The notes under the pieces were generated by a model. The model saw only the letters and a list, made by a program, of their open reading frames with translations. It was not told where the DNA came from and made no database searches. Source: Oscillospiraceae bacterium (lineage in GTDB: Bacteria; Bacillota; Clostridia; Oscillospirales; Oscillospiraceae). From it: a DNA stretch of 45,695 nt. This document shows, piece by piece, positions 23,222 through 31,083 of the stretch. The position numbers were made by a program, and so were the translations under genes. Location of the stretch: assembly GCA_017465025.1 (NCBI GenBank), contig JAFTXM010000110.1:1-45695 (forward strand). The letters are read 5' to 3'. Each line of letters begins with the position of its first letter. The first letter of the stretch is position 1.

Positions 23222-24112
23222 ATGAACAACAAATGGCTACAATCTTTTATAACAGTTGCACAAGCGGGCAGCGTTACGGCTGCCGCTGCGGAGCTATTTA
23301 TCTCGCCGCAGGCTCTTTTGCAGCAGATGAATTTGCTGGAAGAGGAAGTGGGCAGTAAGCTGCTTTTAAGGGATAAAAAAGGCATCCGTCTCACTGTTTC
23401 CGGAAAGGAGTTTCTCACCGGAGCAAAACAGATGCTTGAAATATATGAGCATACCCTTATGCGCTGTGGGCTTGCCAGCCGCGCGGAGACAACCGTACGT
23501 ATTCCGGCCTCCAACAACGTGGTGGTACCCAAGCTAATGGAGCGCACAAGCGCAGAGTTTACCCGCCAGACTGGTATAACGGTGGAGTTTGTCCCGGATG
23601 ACCATTATGAACAATGGTTTGAAGATTTTATGAATTTGCGGTATGACATTATAGAGCATCACACTGTTGACGGACTTTGCCCCAAGGGGATACACTTTGA
23701 GCATCTTTCAGATGTACAGACCTGCTATATCATGAGTGAGTATCACCCTTTGGCGAGAAGGAAAAGCATATTGCCGGAAGACCTTGAAGGCTGCCGTATA
23801 ATGGTGCAGAAAAATGCCGGAAATCTCACTGCGTATACAAAGTTGTATCTGGACAGTGTGGGAATTAACATTCAACTTGATTATGTGGAGAATGACCGCT
23901 TTGCCGTCATAGATGGCATGAACAATTTTGCCATATACTCCGGAACAGAAGAAATAGCCCAGGGCTTTCCCGGCTATGTGGGTGTGCCCCTTGATTTTGA
24001 CACTCACGTTCAGCACGGCTTTGTGTGCCGTGAGGAGATGTATGAAACCTATAAGCTTTTTTTCCAGATTGCCCGAAGTGTGAACGAAGAACTTAAAACG
24101 AAAAAAATCTGA
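23222..24112 (+). CDS. LysR-family transcriptional regulator
   Basis: A 296-residue regulator. The N-terminal winged HTH is clear: MNNKWLQSFITVAQAGSV, then TAAAAELFISPQALLQQMN and LEEEVGSKLLLRDKKGIRLT. A two-lobed ligand-binding domain follows from about residue 90. ATG 23222 has GGGGGA 7 nt upstream; in-frame codons further up lack a ribosome site. It is transcribed divergently from the VOC-acd-etf operon, the classic arrangement for a LysR activator, so it most likely senses the pathway's substrate. Its stop lies within the terminator shared with the HD gene. Confidence 0.93.
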   Translation: MNNKWLQSFITVAQAGSVTAAAAELFISPQALLQQMNLLEEEVGSKLLLRDKKGIRLTVSGKEFLTGAKQMLEIYEHTLMRCGLASRAETTVRIPASNNVVVPKLMERTSAEFTRQTGITVEFVPDDHYEQWFEDFMNLRYDIIEHHTVDGLCPKGIHFEHLSDVQTCYIMSEYHPLARRKSILPEDLEGCRIMVQKNAGNLTAYTKLYLDSVGINIQLDYVENDRFAVIDGMNNFAIYSGTEEIAQGFPGYVGVPLDFDTHVQHGFVCREEMYETYKLFFQIARSVNEELKTKKI

Positions 24113-24135
24113 TGGTTCAGCCATCAGATTTTTTT
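24101..24135. terminator. Shared bidirectional terminator containing both stop codons
   Basis: AAAAAAATCTGATGG and CCATCAGATTTTTTT around TTCAG. The LysR stop (24110-24112) and the HD-gene stop (24117-24119, minus) both lie inside the hairpin. It resembles the terminator at 18934-18973, with a compensating A/T swap in the stem. Confidence 0.9.
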
Positions 24136-24623
24136 ATGTACATGCTGTTTAATAGCTCTTTTCCGGTTTTTGTGCGGAAGAAATCTTTCTCCGCCAGCCT
24201 TATCATTTCTTCACTGTACCCGCTCTCGTGGGCATTTACAAGGTAGTCCGCCTCAAGGAGTATGCGGTGCTCAATACGCTGGACGCAATCTTCTTGGTGA
24301 TGGTGTCCCACAAGCCATACAACTTGCTCCACAAAGCTCTCCGGCAGGGTAAATTCGGCCAAAAATTCCTCCGTCATGGGCATGCCCTCCGCTTCCTGCA
24401 AATCGCCCCTTGCGCTGCCGTACTTTTCACGGCACAGGGGGCAGGCGATATCATGCACTATTGCGGCACACTCAAGAATATCCATAGCCTCGCCGGAAAG
24501 CCCCTCTTTTTCGCCGATGAGCCTTGCAAAGCTGTGCACTTTTATGAAATGGTTTATATCGTGCAGGCTGCCCTCGTAAAAGTGCAGCATCTTTACCCAT
24601 ATATCAGATAATATTTCTCCCAT
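24117..24623 (-). CDS. HD-domain phosphohydrolase
   Basis: A 168-residue single HD-domain protein: HDINHFIKVHSFARLIG, then AAIVHDIACP with the His-Asp pair, WLVGHHHQED and HRILLEADYLVNAHE, which supply the metal ligands. Such proteins hydrolyse nucleotides or other phosphoesters; the substrate is not evident. ATG 24623 was chosen because GGGGGAGG lies 7 nt upstream; a longer frame exists but lacks a ribosome site. It is a single gene ending in the terminator shared with LysR. Confidence 0.87.
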   Translation of the reverse strand: MGEILSDIWVKMLHFYEGSLHDINHFIKVHSFARLIGEKEGLSGEAMDILECAAIVHDIACPLCREKYGSARGDLQEAEGMPMTEEFLAEFTLPESFVEQVVWLVGHHHQEDCVQRIEHRILLEADYLVNAHESGYSEEMIRLAEKDFFRTKTGKELLNSMYIKKSDG

Positions 24624-24675
24624 GCAAAAACCTCCCCCTTGGATCACGTAGACATCATAAGCTTATCCTGCAAGC

Positions 24676-24704
24676 TTGACAAGAGGCAAGTTTTATTTTA
24701 CATT
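24676..24704 (+). promoter_or_regulatory. Promoter of bioY, predicted to give a nearly leaderless mRNA
   Basis: TTGACA (24676-24681), 17 bp, TACATT (24699-24704). The expected start at about 24711 is at or next to the bioY ATG (24712), and no ribosome site precedes the ATG. No BirA-type operator palindrome was seen. Confidence 0.7.
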
Positions 24705-24711
24705 CTAAGTT

Positions 24712-25734
24712 ATGAAAAACAGGCTTGATATACGGGAAATTACATATATTGCCTTGGGTACGGCGCTAATATGCGTGTGTGCATGGTTGAGTATTCCCCT
24801 TAGTGTGCCTGTCACCATGCAGAGCTTTGCCGTCTGCCTTCTGGCGGCGCTTCTGGGGCTTCGGGGAGGTATGTGGTGCGTTTTACTGTATATTCTCCTC
24901 GGTGCTGTGGGGCTGCCGGTGTTTTCCCTTTTCAGGGGCGGCATGGGTGTGCTGCTGGGTGCAGGCGGGGGATATATCTTCGGCTTTCTCCTCACTGCGG
25001 CAGTGGTAGGCCATCGGGTGGAAAAGCATGGCAGAACGATGCGCTCCCTTATTTTGTCAATGGCTCTGGGGATTATTCTTTGTTATGTGAGCGGGACGCT
25101 GTGGTACGCGCTGGTGTATACACAGGGGGAGCGCGGCATGGGGATGATTCTGGCTCTCTGCGTGCTACCCTATATTGTGCCGGACGGCATAAAAATATTT
25201 CTCGCAGCCATGCTTGCAAAGCGGCTGTACCCGGTTTTGAATTTCAGGAGGGGAGACAAAATGCTGGAAAAATCAGATATCCTTTTGCAGATCACCGCAC
25301 AAAAAGACCCCGGCCCGTATGTGAGCTTTACAAACATTGTCACCTGGCTTGAAAATGGCAAGGCAGCAAGGCAGCCTCAGGAGAGCGTGCACGAATTTAC
25401 GGTGGACTCAGGCTTTGAGGCGGCGGGTAAAAAGTATAAGGACATCAGCCAGCTCAGTTCCGAAAAATGTGAAAAAGACGGCTTCTACCGGGATATATAT
25501 GGCCGTCAGGTCTTTGAGGTGACGGAGCGCTTTCCCTGCTTTGACAGCTACGATTACCTGAACGAAGACCGCTATTATCGCTGGTTTTACATTCAGGAGG
25601 ATGGAAAGCTCTGCTGCGTGTATCATGCCGACAGCCGCAGGGAGATAAAGGTCACAGAGGACATGGGGAAGGTCAATAACCGCAGCTTCAGGGCCATGAA
25701 GGAAGCGGACTACTGCATATGTATTGAAGAATAA
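24712..25734 (+). CDS. bioY: Biotin transporter BioY with a C-terminal extension of unknown function
   Basis: Residues 1-183 are a complete BioY, the biotin-binding S component of an ECF transporter, with about six membrane segments: EITYIALGTALICVCAWLSI, the signature VPVTMQSFAVCLLAALLGLR, then GGGYIFGFLL and PDGIKIFLAAMLAKRLYPVL. BioY normally ends about here. The frame continues without a stop for 157 residues (184-340), starting MLEKSDILLQITAQ, soluble and Tyr/Asp/Glu-rich, with no family I recognise. An ideal internal ribosome site and ATG at 25246-25263 could also yield this part as a separate protein. No EcfAAT genes are nearby. Confidence 0.88.
   Translation: MKNRLDIREITYIALGTALICVCAWLSIPLSVPVTMQSFAVCLLAALLGLRGGMWCVLLYILLGAVGLPVFSLFRGGMGVLLGAGGGYIFGFLLTAAVVGHRVEKHGRTMRSLILSMALGIILCYVSGTLWYALVYTQGERGMGMILALCVLPYIVPDGIKIFLAAMLAKRLYPVLNFRRGDKMLEKSDILLQITAQKDPGPYVSFTNIVTWLENGKAARQPQESVHEFTVDSGFEAAGKKYKDISQLSSEKCEKDGFYRDIYGRQVFEVTERFPCFDSYDYLNEDRYYRWFYIQEDGKLCCVYHADSRREIKVTEDMGKVNNRSFRAMKEADYCICIEE
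25246..25263 (+). promoter_or_regulatory. Internal ribosome binding site and in-frame ATG inside bioY
   Basis: AGGAGGGG (25246-25253), 7 nt, then ATG 25261 (codon 184), placed exactly where the membrane domain ends. It is a better ribosome site than the gene's own start, which has none. Confidence 0.7.
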
Positions 25735-25748
25735 AAAGATCAGGCACA

Positions 25749-25783
25749 TTGAACCGCACAATCTGGTGCGGTTCAAGTTTTTT
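25749..25783 (+). terminator. Terminator of bioY
   Basis: TTGAACCGCAC and GTGCGGTTCAA around AATCTG, then GTTTTTT. Confidence 0.9.
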
Positions 25784-25797
25784 GACAGTCTCGTATT

Positions 25798-26997
25798 TCA
25801 GCTTTTTACGGAACTTCTCTCCGATTTAAGATGTTTTACAATTAGCAGGATGCTCGCTGTGGCGGCGGCAGCCACCCACACAAGGGCCATCGCCTCCACT
25901 CCGCGCCCTTCCATCAGCGAACCCAGCACATAGGTGGACAGAGCCGCACCCATGTACGAGCAGAAGTCAAAAAGCCCAACAAGAGAGCTGACTGCATCCT
26001 CGCTGAGGTAGTGCATGGGAATAAAGGACAAAAGCACAGTGTTTGCACAGCAGGCCAGCGCCGACACAAGGCACAAGGGCAAAAGCACGAAAGCGCCCAA
26101 GGGGATAAGGCAGAGCGCACATACAGGTATCATGATAATAAAGCTCATCCGCACGACTGTGTATGGCCTGTGGCTGAGCACCTTCAAAAGCCGCTTTGCC
26201 GCCAGCGTACCGGCAAAGCTTGCCAGAGGCAGCAGCGCCAGTGCTGCCGTGGTGTAGGACGCGCCCTTTGAAAAGCTGCGTATAATGGTCGGCACCCAAA
26301 AGGTTATGCCCTCTTTTACAAGCCCAAGGCATATGAGCACTGCGGGCAGCAGCAAAAGCCGCTCTCTTTTCAAAAGCGCAAAAATACGCCTGAGATCTGC
26401 GCTCAGAGAATTTGCAGAGAGGGGAAGCGTGTGACCGGTGGGTAAAAGCGGAGATTTATTTGTCCATAAAAGCATCATGGGCAGCGCCGTGACGGCGGGG
26501 ATAAGAAAGAAAAGCGCAACGTTCATATTTCCGAACACCGGCGCCAGCACGCACCATGAAATAAGATAGCCTGTGGGATTGGCGCAGGACATCAGAACCG
26601 ATGCGCTGCCAAAAGCTTCCTCATCGGTCACCATGGAAAGAAGCCTTATGAGGATGCACCAGAATACCGACTGGAAATAGCCGTTTGCCGCCCAGAAGAT
26701 GAGTATAAGAAAGTAGCTCTTTGCAAAGGCCACGGCGATGTTGCAGGCGGCAGTACCGATCAGAGCAATAATGATAAAACGCACCGGGTGCAGATGGTCG
26801 CCAAGAAAGCCGTTGAACAACTGACCCACGGCGTACACGGCGAAAAAGGCCGCACCGGCTGTACCCAAAAGCTCATAGTCCAGCCCACGTGCAAGGCTCA
26901 GCGAAGTGAGGGCAGCTGAGAAGTTAACCCGGCACAGATACGCGGAAAGATAGGTCAGAAAGCAGATAAGACTCCAACGTACAGCTCTCTTTTTCAT
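25798..26997 (-). CDS. MFS transporter, 12 TM, possibly of the organophosphate:phosphate antiporter type
   Basis: A 399-residue major facilitator with about 12 hydrophobic segments. It starts MKKRAVRWSLICFLTYLSAY and LCRVNFSAAL, and has the loop 2-3 motif GFLGDHLHPVRFI and NGYFQSVFWCILIRLL, reminiscent of the GlpT/UhpT group where the matching segment is NG-x-x-Q. The long TM6-TM7 loop (about 185-215) is basic. The substrate is unknown. It is a single gene; GAGGTGCGG precedes the ATG. Confidence 0.83.
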   Translation of the reverse strand: MKKRAVRWSLICFLTYLSAYLCRVNFSAALTSLSLARGLDYELLGTAGAAFFAVYAVGQLFNGFLGDHLHPVRFIIIALIGTAACNIAVAFAKSYFLILIFWAANGYFQSVFWCILIRLLSMVTDEEAFGSASVLMSCANPTGYLISWCVLAPVFGNMNVALFFLIPAVTALPMMLLWTNKSPLLPTGHTLPLSANSLSADLRRIFALLKRERLLLLPAVLICLGLVKEGITFWVPTIIRSFSKGASYTTAALALLPLASFAGTLAAKRLLKVLSHRPYTVVRMSFIIMIPVCALCLIPLGAFVLLPLCLVSALACCANTVLLSFIPMHYLSEDAVSSLVGLFDFCSYMGAALSTYVLGSLMEGRGVEAMALVWVAAAATASILLIVKHLKSERSSVKS

Positions 26998-27072
26998 TTT
27001 ACCGCACCTCTTTTACTTCCCGATATTGCCAGCACAGTATACTCCAATAAAAATCAAATGTAAAGAAAGCAT

Positions 27073-27101
27073 AAAAAACAGCCGGGAAACCGGCTGTTTT
27101 T
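27073..27101 (-). terminator. Terminator of the cysS cluster
   Basis: AACAGCCGG and CCGGCTGTT form the stem; on the minus strand it is followed by TTTTTTATG. Confidence 0.85.
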
Positions 27102-27109
27102 GAATTAAA

Positions 27110-28564
27110 TCAAACTCTCTTCCACTTTGCGCCGTTGGGGATATCGGTTATCTCAATGCCCTCGGCCTTCAGCTCGTCACGGATGCGGTCGGCTTCGGCA
27201 AAGTTCTTGGCCTTCTTTGCGTCCTGACGTGCCTGAATTTTTGCAGTGATCTCGGCGTTTTCCTCGCCGGACTCGGAGATGATGCTGAAGCTTGCTGCGG
27301 TAGCGGCGGCTTCCTTCTTCATGGCCTCCCGCTTGGCATCTGCCTTTGCCAGCAGATCAAGGCTCAGAACAGTGTCAAAGCTTGCGATAAGAGCCAGCTT
27401 GGTGGCGTCATTTGTCTTGGCCTTGAGCACATCGTAAAGGGCGGTGACGGCAAGGGAGCTGTTCAGGTCGTTGTCCATAGCGGCGGAGAACTTTTCCTTC
27501 AGCTGGGAGTAGGCCTCCACATCTATAGTACCCTCACCGGGCTTGAGAGCGGCGATACGGCTTATGAGCTTGTTGTAGCTGGTCTGGGCGTTGTCCAGAT
27601 TTTCCCAGGAGAACACAAGGCTCTTGCGGTAGTGGCTCTGCAGGCAGAAGAAGCGGTAGGCAAGGGGATCATAGCCCTTTTCCTCAAGGAGAGAAACGGT
27701 GAGAAATTCGCCCTTGGACTTACTCATCTTACCGGAGTTGGTGTTCAGGTGGAGCACGTGCATCCAGTATTTGCACCATTTGTGGCCAAGAAATGCCTCG
27801 GACTGGGCAATTTCATTGGTGTGGTGGGGAAATGCGTTGTCAATGCCGCCGCAGTGGATGTCCAGCTCCTCGCCCAGATGCTTCATGGAAATGCCGGAGC
27901 ACTCAATGTGCCAGCCGGGATAGCCCACGCCCCAGGGGGAATCCCATTTCAGGGCCTGATCTTCAAACTTGGACTTGGTGAACCAGAGCACAAAGTCGTT
28001 CTTGTTGCGCTTGTTGCTGTCTTCCTCGACACCCTCGCGCACGCCCACGGCCAGGTCTTCCTCGTTGAAGTCGTTGAAAACATAGTACTTATCAAGCTTT
28101 GACGAGTCAAAGTACACGTTGCCGCCTGCAACATAGGCGTATTCCTTCTCAAGCAGGGTGGAAATGATGTTGATGTACTCGTCAATGCAGTTGGTGGCAG
28201 GCTCTACCACATCGGGGGTCTTGATGTTGAGCTTGGCGCAGTCGGCAAAGAAAGCGTCGGTGTAGAATTTTGCGATCTCCATGACCGACTTGTTCTCGCG
28301 CTTTGCGCCCTTGAGCATCTTGTCCTCGCCCTCGTCAGCGTCGGAGGAGAGATGGCCCACGTCGGTGATGTTCATGACGCGCTTTACGTTGTATCCGGCA
28401 AAGCGCAGGTACTTTTCAAGAATGTCCTCCATGATGTAGGAGCGCAGATTGCCTATATGAGCAAAATGGTACACGGTAGGGCCGCAGGTGTACATCTTGA
28501 CCAGATTGGGGTCATTGGGTATAAATTCCTCTCTTTTGCGGCTTGCGGAATTGTATATATACAT
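27110..28564 (-). CDS. cysS: Cysteinyl-tRNA synthetase
   Basis: A class I synthetase of 484 residues with the HIGH-type motif HIGN (36-39), the KMSKSKG loop and zinc ligands beginning at Cys27 (MYTCGPTVY), later GWHIECSGIS and HTNEIAQSE. The C-terminal helical anticodon-binding region ends GIEITDIPNGAKWKRV. All catalytic motifs are intact and the length is normal. It is last in the minus-strand cluster, 13 bp after pgsA. GGAGG is 6 nt before the start. Confidence 0.97.
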   Translation of the reverse strand: MYIYNSASRKREEFIPNDPNLVKMYTCGPTVYHFAHIGNLRSYIMEDILEKYLRFAGYNVKRVMNITDVGHLSSDADEGEDKMLKGAKRENKSVMEIAKFYTDAFFADCAKLNIKTPDVVEPATNCIDEYINIISTLLEKEYAYVAGGNVYFDSSKLDKYYVFNDFNEEDLAVGVREGVEEDSNKRNKNDFVLWFTKSKFEDQALKWDSPWGVGYPGWHIECSGISMKHLGEELDIHCGGIDNAFPHHTNEIAQSEAFLGHKWCKYWMHVLHLNTNSGKMSKSKGEFLTVSLLEEKGYDPLAYRFFCLQSHYRKSLVFSWENLDNAQTSYNKLISRIAALKPGEGTIDVEAYSQLKEKFSAAMDNDLNSSLAVTALYDVLKAKTNDATKLALIASFDTVLSLDLLAKADAKREAMKKEAAATAASFSIISESGEENAEITAKIQARQDAKKAKNFAEADRIRDELKAEGIEITDIPNGAKWKRV

Positions 28565-28577
28565 AAGTTTTCCTCCT

Positions 28578-29096
28578 TCACTGGGCGTTTTTGAAAACGT
28601 CCTTATTTTTCCAGAAATATTCGATGCCGGAATACACCGTGGTTATAAGAATAAGCGCGGTGGAACCGATGCGTACAAACTCATGGCGCCAGAAAAGAAG
28701 CATGGCGCAAAGGCATATCATGGTGCAGGCGGTCTTTATCTTACCGGACCAGGCCGCGGCGATGACCTTGCCCTGCTCCACGGCGATAAGGCGCATGCCG
28801 GACACGGCAAACTCCCGGAACAGCACGATAGCCACAGCCCAGCCGGGCATAAAGCCGAAGTCCACAAAGTAGCACATGGCTGCCAGCACCAGCACCTTGT
28901 CGGCCAGCGGATCCATGAACTTGCCGAAGTTTGTGGTCTGATTATAGTTTCTTGCGATGTATCCGTCAAGAAAATCAGTGAAACACGCAGTTATGTAAAC
29001 CAAAAAGGCCCAGGTGTTCTGACCGGAATAGGCCAGCACCAGAAATACCGGGATGAGCAAAACTCTCAGCATGGTCAGCTTATTGGCAGTATTCAT
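28578..29096 (-). CDS. pgsA: CDP-diacylglycerol-glycerol-3-phosphate 3-phosphatidyltransferase
   Basis: An integral membrane enzyme making phosphatidylglycerophosphate. The 172-residue protein has the CDP-alcohol phosphotransferase motif DGYIARNYNQTTNFGKFMDP extended by LADK, i.e. D-G-x2-A-R-x8-G-x3-D-x3-D, and several hydrophobic helices. ATG 29096 was chosen for its GAGGAGGTC site, which lies in the end of rimO. It is 2 bp downstream of rimO, so translational coupling is likely. Confidence 0.95.
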   Translation of the reverse strand: MNTANKLTMLRVLLIPVFLVLAYSGQNTWAFLVYITACFTDFLDGYIARNYNQTTNFGKFMDPLADKVLVLAAMCYFVDFGFMPGWAVAIVLFREFAVSGMRLIAVEQGKVIAAAWSGKIKTACTMICLCAMLLFWRHEFVRIGSTALILITTVYSGIEYFWKNKDVFKNAQ

Positions 29097-29098
29097 GT

Positions 29099-30415
29099 TC
29101 AGACCTCCTCGCCGTACAAAAGCCCGTATTCGGCTCTGGTAATAAGTACGTCCGCTATCTCGCCCTCTTTGCATACGCCGGAGAAGAGCACCTGCCCGTC
29201 AATATCGGGAGAGTCGGCATAGCTTCTGCCCACATGGTAGCCGCTTTCCACGTCATAGTACTCATAGAGCACCCGGATGGTCTGCCCCACGAAGCTCTGG
29301 CAGAAGTCCTCCATTATGGGGTCCTGAAGCTCCATTATAAGTGCAGCGCGCTTTTCGGCAACTGAGCTGTCCACATGGGCCATCTTTGCAGCCGGTGTAC
29401 CCTCTTCCGGGGAGAAGGGGAACACGCCAACACGCTGGATGCGAGCTTCCTTCAAAAACTCGCACAGCTCTTCAAATTCTTTTTCGCCCTCTCCGGGGAG
29501 ACCGGCGATAAGGCTGGTGCGCAGCACAAGTCCGGGGATGCGCTCTTTCAGCGTTTTGAAAAGCTCCCTTATCTCCTGACCTGTGCCCTTGCGGTTCATG
29601 GCCTTGAGAATACCGTCATTTATGTGCTGGATAGGGATATCCAGATATTTTACGATTTTATCGTTTGTGGCGATCTCGTCAATAAGCTCGTCATCAAACT
29701 GGTCGGGATAGAGGTAGTGAAGTCTTATCCACTCAATGCCCTCAATCTCCGAAAGCTCCCGGCAAAGCTCAGCCAGAGAGCGCTTGCCGTAGATATCCGT
29801 GCCGTAGCGGGTAATGTCCTGAGCAATTACGATAATTTCCTTTATGCCCCTTGCAGCCAGCTCCCTTGCTTCCTCAAGGATGTTCTCCATCTTTCTGGAG
29901 CGGTAGCGGCCGCGGATGTAGGGAATGGCGCAGAAGGCGCAGAAGTTGTTGCAACCCTCGGCAATTCTCAGATATGCCCAGCCCGGCCCGGTGGATACCA
30001 CGCGGGGTATTTCGTCAATAGCGGCGCTGTTGTCGGCAAAGAGGCTGAGACTTCTGCCCTCGATAACGGTGTTTGCCGCCGCCACTATATCCGCAAAGCT
30101 GCCAACGCCCAGAACGGCGTCGATCTCCGGCAGCTCGGCGAGTATGCTGTCCTTATATCTTTCCGGGAGACAGCCGGTGACGATGATCCCCCCCAGACTG
30201 CCTTCTCTTTTAAGCTCCGCCATTTCCAGTATGGTGTCTATGGCCTCGCTCTTTGCTGCGTCTATAAAGCCGCAGGTGTTGATTATCACAAGGTCTGCCC
30301 CCTCGGCTTCCGGCACAAGGTGGAAACCGGCCTCGTCCATCAGGTAGAGCATCTGCTCACTGTTGACAAGGTTTTTGGCGCAGCCCAGCGACACCAAAGC
30401 AAAAGTGTTTTCCAT
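29099..30415 (-). CDS. rimO: Ribosomal protein S12 methylthiotransferase
   Basis: A radical SAM methylthiotransferase that modifies an Asp of ribosomal protein S12. The 438-residue protein has the N-terminal cluster cysteines (LVSLGCAKNLVNSE, INTCGFI, VTGCLPERY) and the radical SAM motif CNNFCAFC. The FAFCAIP-type segment is followed by IRGRYRSR, then a C-terminal TRAM domain. Keeping an LGCAKN...DSE-type start and lacking MiaB-specific segments supports RimO over MiaB. Confidence 0.93.
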   Translation of the reverse strand: MENTFALVSLGCAKNLVNSEQMLYLMDEAGFHLVPEAEGADLVIINTCGFIDAAKSEAIDTILEMAELKREGSLGGIIVTGCLPERYKDSILAELPEIDAVLGVGSFADIVAAANTVIEGRSLSLFADNSAAIDEIPRVVSTGPGWAYLRIAEGCNNFCAFCAIPYIRGRYRSRKMENILEEARELAARGIKEIIVIAQDITRYGTDIYGKRSLAELCRELSEIEGIEWIRLHYLYPDQFDDELIDEIATNDKIVKYLDIPIQHINDGILKAMNRKGTGQEIRELFKTLKERIPGLVLRTSLIAGLPGEGEKEFEELCEFLKEARIQRVGVFPFSPEEGTPAAKMAHVDSSVAEKRAALIMELQDPIMEDFCQSFVGQTIRVLYEYYDVESGYHVGRSYADSPDIDGQVLFSGVCKEGEIADVLITRAEYGLLYGEEV

Positions 30416-30430
30416 TGCGTTCCTCTAATA

Positions 30431-31045
30431 CTAATCTTCAAATTCCGCCTCGCACTCAAAGCGGCTGAGTGCGGCGCGTATTTCATCCCATGAGTGACCA
30501 CGGCGGAAAAGCGCCGCGCTTACCTTGCGCACCTGTTCTCTGTCCGTGGGGTCTTTCAGTCTTGCGGCGATGAACTTATCCATCTTCCCCTCGTTCACAG
30601 GCATATTCTCAAGAGTTTCCTCCCAAAGCTGGCGGTCTATGCCCCGCTTTGAAAGCTCCGCTTTCAATCGACCCGGGCCGAAGCCCTTTGCGGCATAGTG
30701 CCTGCCCAGAGCCTGAGCATAGGACTCATCGTTGATAAGCCCATTGTCGGCAAGCCATGCGGCGCAGTACTCGGCAATGTCCTCATCCTCGCCTTTTTCA
30801 ATGAGCTTCTTTTTAAGCTCATAGCGGCTCATGGAGCGGCGGGACAGTATTTCCAAAGCCCGCTCCCTTGCAAGAGAGCGGCGGGAGGAGAGAATGAATT
30901 CCTCATAGAGCTCATTTTCCATGTCCCGCCCGGAAAAAAGCCGCAGGTCGGTCACAGTGCCAAGAGTAGTCTTTACCTCGCTGCCGTCCTCAAAAGTGAC
31001 AGTCAGCCTGCCGGGGGAAGTCTGACGAATGTTGGTTATAAACAT
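30431..31045 (-). CDS. recX: Regulatory protein RecX
   Basis: About 204 residues; RecX proteins bind and inhibit RecA filaments. Helical repeats are visible: ALEILSRRSMSRYELKKKLI, then YCAAWLADNGLINDESYAQA and HYAAKGFGPGRLKAELSKRG. A TTG start at 31069 would extend it by 8 residues into a hairpin, so I prefer ATG 31045. Neither start has a good ribosome site, which may keep its level low relative to recA. It follows recA, separated by a hairpin. Confidence 0.88.
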   Translation of the reverse strand: MFITNIRQTSPGRLTVTFEDGSEVKTTLGTVTDLRLFSGRDMENELYEEFILSSRRSLARERALEILSRRSMSRYELKKKLIEKGEDEDIAEYCAAWLADNGLINDESYAQALGRHYAAKGFGPGRLKAELSKRGIDRQLWEETLENMPVNEGKMDKFIAARLKDPTDREQVRKVSAALFRRGHSWDEIRAALSRFECEAEFED

Positions 31046-31057
31046 AAAATATATTTC

Positions 31058-31080
31058 AGTCAGGGGCAAAGCCCCTGACT
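31058..31080 (-). terminator. Hairpin between recA and recX
   Basis: AGTCAGGGGC and GCCCCTGACT around a 3-nt loop, 4 bp after the recA stop; an AT-rich stretch but no real T tract follows on the minus strand. It is a likely partial terminator that lowers recX expression. Confidence 0.65.
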
Positions 31081-31083
31081 ATT

